Counted from the first letter of the stretch, positions 25,266 to 35,900 are shown. The stretch: DNA of 64,000 nucleotides from Prolixibacteraceae bacterium (GCA_028683385.1 JAQUIJ010000019.1:1-64000); one strand, 5' to 3'. Notes: generated by a model from the sequence alone, not told the origin. Translations and numbers: made by a program.

Positions 25266-27668
25266 TTATAAATTCAATTCGAAAACCTGCCCTTTCTTCA
25301 AATTAATCTCTTTTTTCACTGAACCAAAATACAGAGTAGTTTTTCCAGTGCTCTTGGCCAAAATACTAAGCTTTTTAACTGACTTATTTTTCCATGCCAT
25401 AGACACTTCAAAACCGCCACGTGCACAGATTCCCTTAACCGAACCTGAATTCCATGCATCCGGGATAGCAGGTAACAAGTGAATTTCATTCTCGGAAGAT
25501 TGAACCAGCATTTCGGCAATTGCGGCAGCTCCGCCAAAATTACCGTCAATCTGAAATGGCGGATGCGCATCAAATAAATTCGGATAGGTTCCACCACCTC
25601 TCACATAGTCGGTTTTCACACCATCTGGTTCTACATACTTAAGTAATTCGCGGTACATTTTATACGCATGATTACCATCGAGCAAACGTGCCCAAAGATT
25701 TATCCTCCATCCTTTCGACCAACCAGTTGTTTCATCGCCTTTAATTTCGAGTGTTTTCCGGCAAGCATTAGCCAATTCCGGAGTTGTTGATGGAGTAATA
25801 TGATTTCCGGGGAAAAGGCCAAACAAATGCGACTGGTGACGGTGCTGTGGTTCTGCATCTTCCCAATCGTAATACCATTCCTGAAGATTTCCTTTTTTAC
25901 CAATCTGGTAAGGATGTAATTTATTTAGCGCCAATTCTAATTTATTCCTGAATTCAACATCTTCATTCAGGATTTCAGAAGCTTTAATCGTCTGCAGGAA
26001 ACACTCACGAATCATAGCCAGATCGGCAGTCCCGCCATACATTGTTGCCCCCATGTAGCCTTCCGGAGTCTTATAAATATTTTCAGGAGATGTGGATGGC
26101 GAGGTGATGAGTTGTCCGTTTTTATCTTCGACCAGCCATTCCAGACAGAACTGGGCGGCTCCTTTCATCAGTTCATAAGCATCATCCTTCAGAAATTTAG
26201 TATCGCGGGTAAACTGGTAATGCTCCCATAAATGAGTACTCAGCCAGGCTCCAGCCATATTCCAGTTGGCCCAGTTCGGAATTCCTGAACCAAAATCGCC
26301 AACAGGATTACTCATTGCCCAAATATCCGAATTGTGACAAACCGTCCAGCCATTTACTCCATAAAAAGTTTTAGCTGTTATTTTTCCTGTTGTTGCTGCA
26401 TTTTTTATGAAACCCAGCAACGGCATATGAAATTCCGAAAGATTAGTGTTTTCGGCCAACCAGTAATTCTCTTCGGCATTAATGTTTGTGGTGTAATTAC
26501 TACTCCATGGCGGGCGCATGTGAGGATTCCAGATTCCCTGCAAATTAGCCGGAACACCTGGTGTGCGCGAGCTGCTGATTAAAAGATACCGGCCAAACTG
26601 AAAATACAACACTTCCAGATTTTTATCTTCTTTCCCCTCAGCATACCTGCGAAGCCGTTCATCAGTTGGGAGGTCGGGTGCAGTGGTTTTCCCTAAATTC
26701 AAGCTAACCCGACCAAAATATTTCTGATAATCACCGAGGTGAGCTTTTTTGAGTGCATCGAACGATTTAGGAAAGGCTTTTTTGAGCTGCTCGCCCGCAA
26801 GAAATTCAGCATTGTAACCTTCAGTTGCCGGATTTTTATCGAAACCATTAAAGCTCGTAGCAATGGAGACAAAAACCAGCGCTTCGGTTCCTCCTGAAAG
26901 TTTTACAATTGAATCGGTTGCCGAAAGGATACCATCGGTACTTTTTATCTTGATTAAAGTCGAGAAACGAGTTCCTCTGTTTTCATCAAAAACTACTGCA
27001 TCAGGTCCGTTTCCCCGGTAATTTGGCTCAGCATGCATCGGGGCACATCCATTTACATTCAGCTCATTGTTGACTATTGAAACTTTGTTTTTCAACTGAC
27101 TTTCAAACTTAACTCGGAAATTCAACACGCCTGTTTTGCTCGACGTCAGTTTAATAACCATCATCTGATCAGGATAAGAAATGAAATATTCCCGGGTATA
27201 TTTCACCCCATTCAGTTCATAGCTGACTTTCGATATGGCTTCTGAAATATTAAGTTCACGGCGGTAATCCTGAGGTTTTCCTTTCTGATCGAACTCCAGG
27301 AAAAGCGTACCAAGCGGAGAATACGATTCGGAAAATTTACCCTGAACTTTTCGCTGAAGTTGATCGGCCAACTTATAATCTTCATTTTTCAACGCTTCGC
27401 GAATAGCCGGAATGTTTTTGTATGCTTCAGGATTCATATTGGCATCAACCGGCTCGCCCGACCAAAGTGTCGCATCATTCAGGTAAATCTGGTCAGTGGT
27501 AACACCACCAAAAACGGAAGCGCCAACTTTGCCATTTCCAAGAACCAAACTTTCTTCAAAATACTGAGCAGGTTGCTTGTACCAAAGCGTGTTTGTTGAT
27601 TGTGCCAGACAAAGTTCGGCTGAAAAAAGAATGGACAGAAAAACCAAAACAACTAAATATTTCTTCAT
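25266..27668 (-). CDS. GH95-family alpha-L-fucosidase
   Basis: Secreted glycoside hydrolase of 800 aa predicted to release alpha-linked fucose (some GH95 members act on L-galactose). The signal peptide ends near LCLAQ (22). The N-terminal beta-sandwich has LVLGNGKVGASVFGGVTTDQIYLNDATLWSG. In the (alpha/alpha)6 barrel I see NINAEENYWLAENTNLSE (substrate-binding Asn), SPENIYKTPEG (Glu at about 529, the catalytic acid position) and HPPFQIDGNFGG (Asp at about 708). Start is ATG. It is monocistronic, with a GntR gene divergent from it. Fucose removal would fit host or algal glycan use, or trimming for the PNGase locus. Confidence 0.93.
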   Translation of the reverse strand: MKKYLVVLVFLSILFSAELCLAQSTNTLWYKQPAQYFEESLVLGNGKVGASVFGGVTTDQIYLNDATLWSGEPVDANMNPEAYKNIPAIREALKNEDYKLADQLQRKVQGKFSESYSPLGTLFLEFDQKGKPQDYRRELNISEAISKVSYELNGVKYTREYFISYPDQMMVIKLTSSKTGVLNFRVKFESQLKNKVSIVNNELNVNGCAPMHAEPNYRGNGPDAVVFDENRGTRFSTLIKIKSTDGILSATDSIVKLSGGTEALVFVSIATSFNGFDKNPATEGYNAEFLAGEQLKKAFPKSFDALKKAHLGDYQKYFGRVSLNLGKTTAPDLPTDERLRRYAEGKEDKNLEVLYFQFGRYLLISSSRTPGVPANLQGIWNPHMRPPWSSNYTTNINAEENYWLAENTNLSEFHMPLLGFIKNAATTGKITAKTFYGVNGWTVCHNSDIWAMSNPVGDFGSGIPNWANWNMAGAWLSTHLWEHYQFTRDTKFLKDDAYELMKGAAQFCLEWLVEDKNGQLITSPSTSPENIYKTPEGYMGATMYGGTADLAMIRECFLQTIKASEILNEDVEFRNKLELALNKLHPYQIGKKGNLQEWYYDWEDAEPQHRHQSHLFGLFPGNHITPSTTPELANACRKTLEIKGDETTGWSKGWRINLWARLLDGNHAYKMYRELLKYVEPDGVKTDYVRGGGTYPNLFDAHPPFQIDGNFGGAAAIAEMLVQSSENEIHLLPAIPDAWNSGSVKGICARGGFEVSMAWKNKSVKKLSILAKSTGKTTLYFGSVKKEINLKKGQVFELNL

Positions 27669-27772
27669 TTCAACGGGCTTAGGGTTTATTTATCAAAGAA
27701 ACTGATTTTTGAGGACTTCAGCTTTATGACCTGAAATTTTTCATTTTAAAAAATTTAAACCAAGCGAACATT

Positions 27773-27780
27773 CAAACTTA
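27773..27780 (-). promoter_or_regulatory. candidate -7 box for the GH95 gene
   Basis: The minus strand reads TAAGTTTG, an exact TAnnTTTG match, about 105 bp before the GH95 start codon. No -33 box is evident. Confidence 0.35.
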
Positions 27781-27811
27781 GTCTGCATGAGTTTGATCGA
27801 ATCATTTTTCG

Positions 27812-27825
27812 GTATGATAGCATAC
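27812..27825. promoter_or_regulatory. dyad gtatgatagcatac, candidate GntR operator
   Basis: A 5-bp inverted repeat GTATG/CATAC around 4 bases lies between the divergent GH95 and GntR genes, 66 bp before the GntR start codon. Its GTAT...ATAC form suits FCD-type GntR proteins and partly resembles the 20-bp elements at 36262, 43925 and 63397. Autoregulation is inference. Confidence 0.4.
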
Positions 27826-27890
27826 AAATTCTTTTTTTTCGTTTTCTTTGTAATAAAGCGTTGTGAATTAAACGAAAAAAGTGAATCAAG

Positions 27891-28622
27891 ATGGAAAACA
27901 TGGAAGATATATTTCAAAAAATTGGCACAACTCAAACCTTGAGTCAAAAAATTGAGAGAAACATAGAAAAAGCAATCCGGGAAAAGAAATTGCCAATTGG
28001 TGCAAAATTACCTTCCGAGCGCGAACTGTGTGAAATGTTTGCCGTTAGCCGCACCGCACTGCGCGAAGCCTTGAGACGTTTAAGTGCCCGTGGTTTGATC
28101 GAGATCAAAAAAGGAAGCGGCATGGTCGTCACTAAAATTGAATTAAAAGATGCCATCAGTTCGCTCAACTTATATTACGACTTAAAGTTTGACGATAATC
28201 TGATTGGTCAGATCATTGAATTAAGACTGGCATTTGAGCCCGAAATTGCTAAAATGGCAGCCATTAACCGCACCGATCTTGATTTGAAAAACATGGAAGC
28301 TAATTTGATTGAATTTGCCAAATGTAATCCTGACAATACTCAACTTGAATCAGACATTGACAATCGATTTCACCTCGCAGTTGCCCGCGCCACCGAAAAT
28401 CCATTTGTAATTATTACCATGGAACCGGTGCATAATTTACTGCCGCGAATGCGCAACTTTATCTATGCCAATGTCGATGGCGAGAAAGAAATCACGCTTG
28501 GCTACCACAAAGAAATAGTGAATGCAATTCGCGAACGTGATGCTGAACGCGCCTATGAAAAAATGCAAGCTCATCTCGATCGCAACATGCAGGTTTACAA
28601 AAAGTTTTTCAAGCACTTGTAA
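27891..28622 (+). CDS. GntR/FadR-type (FCD) transcriptional regulator
   Basis: The 243-aa regulator has an N-terminal GntR winged helix (about 18-80: LSQKIERNIEKAIREKKLPIGAKLPSERELCEMFAVSRTALREALRRLSARGLIEIKKGSGMVV). A C-terminal all-helical FCD ligand domain follows. It includes ELRLAFEPEIAKMA, DNRFHLAVARATENP and HKEIVNAIRERDAERAYEKMQAHLDRN, which supply the usual metal/ligand histidines. Such proteins sense small organic acids, uronates or amino sugars. It lies between the fucosidase gene and the 34-kb minus-strand salvage region, so it could regulate either. Start is ATG. Confidence 0.92.
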   Translation: MENMEDIFQKIGTTQTLSQKIERNIEKAIREKKLPIGAKLPSERELCEMFAVSRTALREALRRLSARGLIEIKKGSGMVVTKIELKDAISSLNLYYDLKFDDNLIGQIIELRLAFEPEIAKMAAINRTDLDLKNMEANLIEFAKCNPDNTQLESDIDNRFHLAVARATENPFVIITMEPVHNLLPRMRNFIYANVDGEKEITLGYHKEIVNAIRERDAERAYEKMQAHLDRNMQVYKKFFKHL

Positions 28623-28678
28623 AACAGGCACGTTCAGGCAACAGCTCAAAAGGCTTAAAAGCTGTTAAATTTAGTTCA

Positions 28679-28768
28679 TTTTGATTTTTCGGATTACCCC
28701 GAACCTTGAAGGGTGCCCGAAAAATCAAAAAAATCACCCTTTAGGGTAGGGGTAATTTTTTTGATTTT
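28679..28768. terminator. bidirectional terminator with two mutually exclusive hairpins
   Basis: Segment A (28679-28692) pairs perfectly over 14 bp with the first part of B (28717-28730, ccgaaaaatcaaaa). The middle of B (from about 28721) also pairs with segment C (28749-28768) over about 18 of 20 bases. B can therefore fold with A or C but not both. T-rich flanks occur on both strands. It separates the convergent GntR and epimerase genes. Confidence 0.7.
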
Positions 28769-28797
28769 GGGTATCTTTTCAAATTTTAAACAGTTTA

Positions 28798-29946
28798 TTA
28801 AAAAACAGGCGTTAAATTACTGATCCCGAGACCAGGTTTATCAATCAACGAAATTTTTCCATCAACAACCTGAACTCCGGAATACGGATCGTTTGAAATC
28901 AGCAGGTTGCCATCCAGATCGGCCCAATCAGTTTTTGGAGATAGCTGTGCTGCTGCTGAAATGGCGCACGAAGTTTCGGTCATACAACCAATCATCACTT
29001 TCATTTCCAGCGACCTGGCCAATATCAGCATTTGATGTGCTTCCCGCATGCCGGTACATTTCATCAGCTTGATGTTTATTCCGGAATAAACGCCTTTAGC
29101 CTTAATTACATCGTGTAGCCGTTGTACCGATTCATCGCCAATAGTTGGTAACGGGCTGTTCTCTGTGAGCCATGCCATATCGTCGATAGCCGTTTTAGGC
29201 ATCGGTTGCTCAACAAAAACGACTCCTTTTTCTTTGAGCCAGTGAATCATTTCAAGAGCCTTGTTCTTGTCAGTCCAGCCTTGATTCACATCCACACAAA
29301 GCGGAACATTCGTTGATGAGCGTATGGTCTCAATCATTTCCTTATCGGTAGCCATTCCAAGCTTTACTTTCAGTATTTTATACGGAGCCGCTTCGGCAAC
29401 TTTTTGCCGAACCACTTCCGGAGTATCGATACCTATGGTGAACGACGTATTTGGCGTATCAGCCGGATCGAAGCCCCATATTTTATACCACGGTTGCCCC
29501 ATTATCTTGCCTACCAAATCGTGCAAAGCAATATCAATTGAGGCTTTTGCAGCGCAATTGCCAGGCATTACCGAATCGACATAAGCCAGAATATCGTCCA
29601 TCTGAAACGGATCTTTAAACTGCCCCAAATCGAGCGCTGAAAGAAATTTGGTTGCAGAATCTACACTTTCGCCCAGGTAAGGCGGCATGGAAGCTTCACC
29701 ATATCCGACAAGGCCGTCAAATTCAATGCGTGTGAGCATATCCGGAGTAGTCTTCCGCGAACTGTTGGCAATCGTAAACGTATGCTTCAAGGCTAAATCA
29801 TGAGGCAAAAAACTCAATTTCAAACCCTTTCCTGAATGTTTCATTTTTGTGTCTTTCGTACTTGCAAAAACAGATTCAAATCCGGCAACACCTACCAATG
29901 TTGATAAACTGGCGGTTCGTATAAAATTACGTCGGCTATGTGTCAT
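28798..29946 (-). CDS. exported dipeptide epimerase (enolase superfamily)
   Basis: L-Ala-D/L-Glu epimerase-like protein of 382 aa. A twin-arginine signal (MTHSRRNFIRTASLSTLVGVAGFESVFA) suggests Tat export, unlike the cytoplasmic E. coli YcjG and B. subtilis YkfB. The catalytic features of the muconate-lactonizing subgroup are present: KILKVKLG (Lys-x-Lys base), CVDVNQGW, VFVEQPMP and GDESV (three metal ligands), INIKLMKCTG (second Lys) and DLDGNLLISNDP (the Asp-x-Asp typical of dipeptide epimerases). It would convert the L-Ala-D-Glu left from murein peptides. It starts 15 bp after the NlpC/P60 gene, an arrangement like ykfB-ykfC. Confidence 0.9.
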   Translation of the reverse strand: MTHSRRNFIRTASLSTLVGVAGFESVFASTKDTKMKHSGKGLKLSFLPHDLALKHTFTIANSSRKTTPDMLTRIEFDGLVGYGEASMPPYLGESVDSATKFLSALDLGQFKDPFQMDDILAYVDSVMPGNCAAKASIDIALHDLVGKIMGQPWYKIWGFDPADTPNTSFTIGIDTPEVVRQKVAEAAPYKILKVKLGMATDKEMIETIRSSTNVPLCVDVNQGWTDKNKALEMIHWLKEKGVVFVEQPMPKTAIDDMAWLTENSPLPTIGDESVQRLHDVIKAKGVYSGINIKLMKCTGMREAHQMLILARSLEMKVMIGCMTETSCAISAAAQLSPKTDWADLDGNLLISNDPYSGVQVVDGKISLIDKPGLGISNLTPVF

Positions 29947-29961
29947 TTTGAATAGTGATTT

Positions 29962-31152
29962 TTATTGATTGATGATTGAATACCACGGATGATTCTTAAC
30001 CTGAACAATTCCATCGGTATTCAATGAAGTTAATACCCGGCTTGAGCCAACCAGAATCTGGTGTAATCTATCGTTATACAATTGATCGGCAGGATCGAGG
30101 CTATTGACATGAACGAATCCGGATGAATGAATATATAGACCATTGCCCATGTATAAAGCAACATGCGTAACCCGTTTACTTCCGAAGAAAAGCAGATCGC
30201 CAGGCATCAGATTTCTGAAATCGGTAAAATCGGGATGTTGCCCATAACGAACTTGCTGTGAAGCGTCGCGCGCTAAAATAATTCCCTGCGAATAATAGGA
30301 TGTTTTCGTCAGACCTGAGCAATCGGTAGCTTTGCAGGAAGTGCCACCCCACAAATACGGAATCCCATTCAATTGCTTGGCAACCGATAAAACAGACTGA
30401 ACATCAATTGGCCGGTTTGTCCATTCCTGAAAAGAAAGGCAATCACTTTTTTTCACAAAAGCCGTTCGTCCATCGGGAAACCGAACCTGCAAAAACCCCT
30501 TGGTTTCGGAAATAGATTCGAATAGATTGTCGAGAACCAAATCAGATACATGGGAAGCATTTTTCTTAGGAGCCGAAAGCGCATAACCTACAGTTTTATT
30601 ATAAACAAACCGCTTGCTTTGTTTCCATTCCTTCATTTCCGCTTCAGTTTTAAGTGCGATCCCTGCATCCTCAGCCCAGCCAATGTACTGGTCAGGTGAT
30701 TGAATTCGATACCAGCCATTTTTCACTTCCAATACCTTTACTGGCACACCCATCAAAATCTGAGTGGCCATTTCGGCTGCTTCTCTTGGCTCGAAGCGCA
30801 TATTAACAACAGAAAGTGTTGCCAAACCCCAAACCTTGTCTCCTAAAGATGCCTCAGGAAAAACCCGGATAGAATCGACAAACTGAATTCCTTTGGCTGC
30901 AAGTAATTGGGCAACCTGTTTTTTCCCTTCCGGAAGGTTGGTTTCGCCTTTCACGGTTATTGGCCGCTGCAAAGTGTCTTTCAGTAAAACATTTAAAATT
31001 GCAACCCGTTTATCAGGAACAAGCTGTTTTTGAATCAGCTGAATCTCAGCGTTCAATGATTTGAAAGTTGTTGTTTGCGCATCAACTTTGAGCCCTATGG
31101 ATATAACAAGCAGAACTACAAAACCTATTTTACTAAAAATGTTTTTCATCAT
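29962..31152 (-). CDS. NlpC/P60 (C40) peptidase with SH3-like domains
   Basis: Secreted 396-aa murein peptidase. The signal peptide (1-25) is followed by an N-terminal region and two bacterial SH3-like modules (about 105-255). The C40 domain then has GIPYLWGGTSCKATDCSGL (Cys at about 278), RVTHVALYMGN (His at about 330) and YIHSSG (His at about 342), so the catalytic triad is complete. The architecture matches YkfC-type gamma-D-glutamyl-L-diamino acid endopeptidases, which release L-Ala-D-Glu. The epimerase for that dipeptide is the next gene. It lies about 250 bp downstream of susD, past a hairpin, and probably forms the distal part of that operon. Confidence 0.92.
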   Translation of the reverse strand: MMKNIFSKIGFVVLLVISIGLKVDAQTTTFKSLNAEIQLIQKQLVPDKRVAILNVLLKDTLQRPITVKGETNLPEGKKQVAQLLAAKGIQFVDSIRVFPEASLGDKVWGLATLSVVNMRFEPREAAEMATQILMGVPVKVLEVKNGWYRIQSPDQYIGWAEDAGIALKTEAEMKEWKQSKRFVYNKTVGYALSAPKKNASHVSDLVLDNLFESISETKGFLQVRFPDGRTAFVKKSDCLSFQEWTNRPIDVQSVLSVAKQLNGIPYLWGGTSCKATDCSGLTKTSYYSQGIILARDASQQVRYGQHPDFTDFRNLMPGDLLFFGSKRVTHVALYMGNGLYIHSSGFVHVNSLDPADQLYNDRLHQILVGSSRVLTSLNTDGIVQVKNHPWYSIINQ

Positions 31153-31307
31153 TTACTTATCGTAATTGTTATTTCCTCCTAAACAAAAATACGTTCTTTT
31201 ATTGATATTCTTATGAATTAATCAGGTTCATCTAAGTCGGTAATAAAACAAATCAATTGATAATTTAGATTTCAATTTGCAATTATTTATTGTCAGGTGC
31301 TACTCCT

Positions 31308-31381
31308 CTCGATTTAAATCGAGTGGCTAAAGCAAAACCTAATTTAAGAAGACCTGCCCCCTTTGTGTTGGGAACAGGTCT
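31308..31381 (-). terminator. palindrome and hairpin between susD and the NlpC/P60 gene
   Basis: Two structures occur in this 247-bp gap. One is a perfect 16-bp palindrome ctcgatttaaatcgag (31308-31323). The other is a stem agacctg / caggtct (31350-31381) right after the susD stop codon, with a weak T-rich tail on the minus strand. They probably attenuate transcription after susCD. Confidence 0.55.
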
Positions 31382-31399
31382 GATCTTAACTCTATACAT

Positions 31400-32974
31400 T
31401 TATTTTACAACGTCCCACCAAACTGGTTTCGTCATATAATCAGTATCAAACACTCCAAAAGGACGAACCTTTTCTGCGTTGTAATCGCGTTCCATGTATG
31501 CCATCTGGTATCTGCGTATATAATCTTTTGAAGTTGGGAAGTTTAGAGCATACGCAAATTTCGGACGATCAAATCCTTTATATACCCCAGCACTTTCATT
31601 ATAAACGCCTGATGCATCGGTACAATAGTCACATCTTCTTAAGTCAGTCCAAACTTCAGGACTGTAAGTAAGTGTAATGTATTTCTGAATCATGATGTGG
31701 CTAAGCGTTAATTCATCGGCAGTTTGAGCTACAGCAGCACTTGAAAGAAATGCATCCCTTTCGGTAGGAGTACAGCCTAACTTGTCGATATTTGCTTTGA
31801 TTGCTTCTTTATAAGCAGCAAGCGCTTCTGTTTTACTTCCCTTCCTGAAATAAACCTCGGCCGCAATAAACTTAGCTTCAGAATAAGTCATGTAATCAAA
31901 AGGCGAATCTTGTTGGGTATAGAAAAGCTTGTTGCTGTCCGTCGATTTCAATCCCACGTAATTTGCGTTGGTCGATTTCGGATCAACATCTGTAGTTGTA
32001 AGATCAACTCCGTAACTGTATTTGCCAATATTTGTTCCTGAAATGATCTTAGGGATCAGCTTTTTTGCACGAGGATCTTCTACTCCACTATTCCAACTAC
32101 TACCTGTTCCAGGTAAAGTATTCAATAAGTATTGAGTCCAAAGTTTTCCAGGCTTAACACTTGCTGAAGTGTTTTGGTACTGAATCGCATTTTGATTCGA
32201 AACTGTACTGACAAGGTATTTCAGCTCAGCGTCATCAGCATTAGATGCGAAGGATTTTGACAACAAGCTTAAAATCGCATCCGGGTTGTATTGCAATAAG
32301 TCTGTTCCTTTGGTCTTTTTAGATAAATGGCTCATTAACCTGGCTTTAACACCATAAGCAAATTTGATCCATTTTTGAGTATCTCCCTTGTAAATAATAT
32401 CACCAGTGCTTAACAAAGGAGCAGTAGCAGCCTGAGTCTTTTGAAGATCGGCAATAGCTTCGTCACACAATGGAAGAATCTGGCTGTAAACATATTCCGC
32501 ATCATCGTAATCAGGCAGAAATGTTGCATCGGATAAACCTTGCTGATAAGCCATAATACCATAGGCATCAACCACAAAACCACAACCAAAAGCTTGCATA
32601 ATTTTACCTACACCAACATAATGCCAGGCTTCAGCAGCTTCGGCATCAGCTATCATTTTTGAAATATTAATCCAGCTATAGATGTACCACGATTGCCATA
32701 CATAGGTATCTGCGTTATTCAGGAAATGCCAATTCTGTAATTCGTAGTATCTTGCATTGGCACTGTAAATGTATCCCATTTGTTGGCACAGCATGGCAGT
32801 CCGGACGCCGTGGCTTCCGTAAATATCCATGGTATAACTCAGAATACTGGGAAGACGTAATTCAGGCGAAGCCGTTTGGGGTGTATTGGGTGATGTATTT
32901 ATATCCAGGTTATAATCACACGAAGTGACAATTAAACCTATCGTTACCAGAAATATTAGTGTTAACTTTCTCAT
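31400..32974 (-). CDS. SusD-like outer-membrane lipoprotein (pair 2)
   Basis: SusD-like lipoprotein of 524 aa with lipobox Cys at residue 19 (LIVTSCDYNLDINTSPNTPQ). The NTSPN...SPELRLPSIL start is typical of the SusD_2 subgroup. The body is helical (DLTTTDVDPKST..., SEAKFIAAEVYFRKGSKTEALAAYKEAIKANIDKLG), and the end has the family-like EVWTDLRRCDYC...RPKFAYALNFPTSKDYIRRYQMAYMERDYN. It is 11 bp downstream of its susC partner. The NlpC/P60 and epimerase genes that follow suggest that it binds murein fragments or peptides. The ligand is inferred from context only. Confidence 0.92.
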   Translation of the reverse strand: MRKLTLIFLVTIGLIVTSCDYNLDINTSPNTPQTASPELRLPSILSYTMDIYGSHGVRTAMLCQQMGYIYSANARYYELQNWHFLNNADTYVWQSWYIYSWINISKMIADAEAAEAWHYVGVGKIMQAFGCGFVVDAYGIMAYQQGLSDATFLPDYDDAEYVYSQILPLCDEAIADLQKTQAATAPLLSTGDIIYKGDTQKWIKFAYGVKARLMSHLSKKTKGTDLLQYNPDAILSLLSKSFASNADDAELKYLVSTVSNQNAIQYQNTSASVKPGKLWTQYLLNTLPGTGSSWNSGVEDPRAKKLIPKIISGTNIGKYSYGVDLTTTDVDPKSTNANYVGLKSTDSNKLFYTQQDSPFDYMTYSEAKFIAAEVYFRKGSKTEALAAYKEAIKANIDKLGCTPTERDAFLSSAAVAQTADELTLSHIMIQKYITLTYSPEVWTDLRRCDYCTDASGVYNESAGVYKGFDRPKFAYALNFPTSKDYIRRYQMAYMERDYNAEKVRPFGVFDTDYMTKPVWWDVVK

Positions 32975-32985
32975 ATGCTTATTTC

Positions 32986-35900
32986 TTAAAATTTAAGATT
33001 AAAACCTAACGAATAACTGCGGGTTGCTGGAACTCCGGCATAATCAATCCCTGAAGATCCTGCTCCTACAACGCCTGCTCCTCCAGCACTTACTTCAGGA
33101 TCCATTCCTTTGTAATTCGTAATTATAAAAAGATTGGTTGCCATTATGGAAACATCAATGCTTTTTACAAAACCGATTTTTTTGCAGACATAATCAGGCA
33201 ATTTATATCCAAGAGAAGCTGTTCTTAATCTGAACCAGTTTACATCAGTAATGAAATTTGATGCTTCAGCACTATAAATATTCTTGTAGTAATTTTCGTT
33301 TAATACCACCGTACTTGATTTTGGTTCGTACGCTCCGGTTGTTGAATTAAGTGTTACTCCTTCGAATGTATAGTTTTCGCCACGTTTTTCAGTTTCTTTA
33401 CTTAAACCGGTTTTAACCATTGCCCATTCAGTAGCATTATATACAGCTCCACCTTTTCGGATGTCAATCAGGAATGAAAGGTTCCAGTTTTTGTAAGCAA
33501 TGTTGTTGTTTAATCCCAAAATAACATCGGGTTCGCGGTTGCCTACCAACTTGGTTGCATCGGTTGATGTGAGTGGGTAACCCGTAATTGGATCCAAAAT
33601 CAACTGACCATCAGTTGTTCTTTGCCATTTCTGACCGGTAAGACCAAGAAAGTCTCCGTTATTAACTGATGCAGGTTTTGCAGGCCCAATTTGCACATCG
33701 GTAACGTAAAGCAATTCCAATCCGGTTGGAAGGTTGTACACCTTGCCATCGTTGTGAGAAATATTTACGTTTAAATCCCATTTCAGATTTTGAGTTTGAA
33801 TTGGAACGGCATTAACGGTGATTTCATAACCCTTATTTTCTACAGTTCCCCAATTCACATACTTGAAAATATAACCAATCGCGTTGCTCACACGGGGTTG
33901 AATAATCTGATCATCACTCGTTGTCTTATAATAAGTCAAATCAACACCCAAACGACCTTTCAGGAAACGTAAATCGACACCATATTCCTGAGCAGTTGTA
34001 GTTTCAGGTTTCAAGTCAGGATTACCACCCGTCCAACTGTCGTTATAACCTCCACCAATTGTGGTAACAGGAGAATTTAAATAAGTAGCTGTTTGATAAA
34101 CAGGTGCATCTTTACCTACCTGCGACCATGATGCACGCAACTTACCAAAACTAAGTACATTTCTGAACCGTTCGTTGAGAAGCTCAGTAAATACGAAACT
34201 TCCGTTGAACGATGGATAAAAGAACGAACGGTTTTCAGGAGACAAAGTTGATGACCAGTCGTTACGACCAGTTACCCCAAGGAAGGCTATGTTTTTATAA
34301 TCCAAACGGAATTCTCCAAATACACTTGTCAATCGTTTTTGCGATTTGTAACTGTCAAATGCCTTATTGGCAGCTGCAGCATTGTTAATACTGATAAAAT
34401 CAGAGCTTAACATCCCAACAGCTGTTTGAGTGTTGTTCGAATACGTCGTTTGCTCATAGTTATGACCAACCAGAAGGTTAAGGTCGAAACTATTTATTTT
34501 TTGATTCGCCGAAACCGTCAACGTTGATGACAACAAATCGTTTTGACGAAGTTTTTCTGAAACAGCTCCTTTATCATATGGTGCAATCATAGCTGCCCCA
34601 GGACTGGTAATACTTTGATTAAATGAATTGTAATGATCGACACCGGCACGATATACTACATCAAGCCACTTAACCGGTGAAACCTTCACATAACCCGATC
34701 CAATAAAACGATGCAATTCTTCTGTCACCGGATTATTTCGTACCAACCAATTTGGATTGTCAATATCATCTTGCAGAGCAACTCCAGGCAACAATCTTCT
34801 TTTAACGCCATTTTCAGTCCAGTTAGCCATGTTATCTGTTCTTGGCCAGTTAATAATACTCAGCATATAGCCAGTACCGCCAGTTCCATACAATCCATCG
34901 CCGGTAAGCGTTTTTGTTGTGGTAGAATAAATATAATTGGTGTTCATTCCAATCGTAAACCAACCGCGTTTCTGTTCTCCGTTAAAACGGAACGAATTCT
35001 TCACATAATCGGTAGTTGGCACAATACCTTTTTGGTCTAGACGCTGAACCGACATAAAATAGTTCGCATTCTCAGTTCCCCCTGAAATACTTCCATTCAC
35101 GTCATAAGCCCATGCTTGCTGAAAAAAGTCCTTCATGTTGTTATAAAATGGTTGACCAGAAGCTACTTTTTCTCCCCATGATTCGCCTGTATCAGCATTA
35201 AAAGCGCCACCGCTTCCTTGTCCGTATAACCCTTGTTGCTCCGGAAGTCGACTAACTACATCGAGCTTCATTTTAGAACTAACGGAGATTTGTGGCACTC
35301 CTTGTTTTCCCTTTTTGGTAGTAATAACAACCGCACCTGCAGCGGCTTTTAATCCATAAAGAGCTGCTGCTGCCGGTCCTTTCAATACCGAAATTGATTC
35401 GATGTCAGCAGAGTTCAAGTCCATTGCCCTATTACCACTTGAAGTAGAAGTAGCCGTAACCCTGTCAGTTCCGGAGTTACCTGAAGAGGTAGAGTTATCA
35501 ATTGGAACACCGTCAATCACAAATAAAGGCTGGTTATCGCCCAACAGCGAGGTTCCTCCACGAATGATAATCTGCGATGAAGATCCAGGAGCACCGCCCG
35601 AATTGGTAATATTTACCCCTGCAATTTTACCGTTTAGCGAATTCACCAAATTAGCTTCCTTAACGCGGACCAACTCTTCACCTTTCACATCTTGAACAGA
35701 GTAGCCCAGCGCTTTCGTTTGTCTCATGATTCCCATCGCTGTAACAACAACTTCATCAACTTTCTCAGAAGCTGATTCCAAAAAAACTTCAATAGTTGAG
35801 CTTGCCCCAATTTTAACTTCTTGGGTTGACATTCCAATGTAACTTACGGATAATGTTGCATTGTTATTTACTGATAATTGAAACTCACCTTTGGAGTTAC

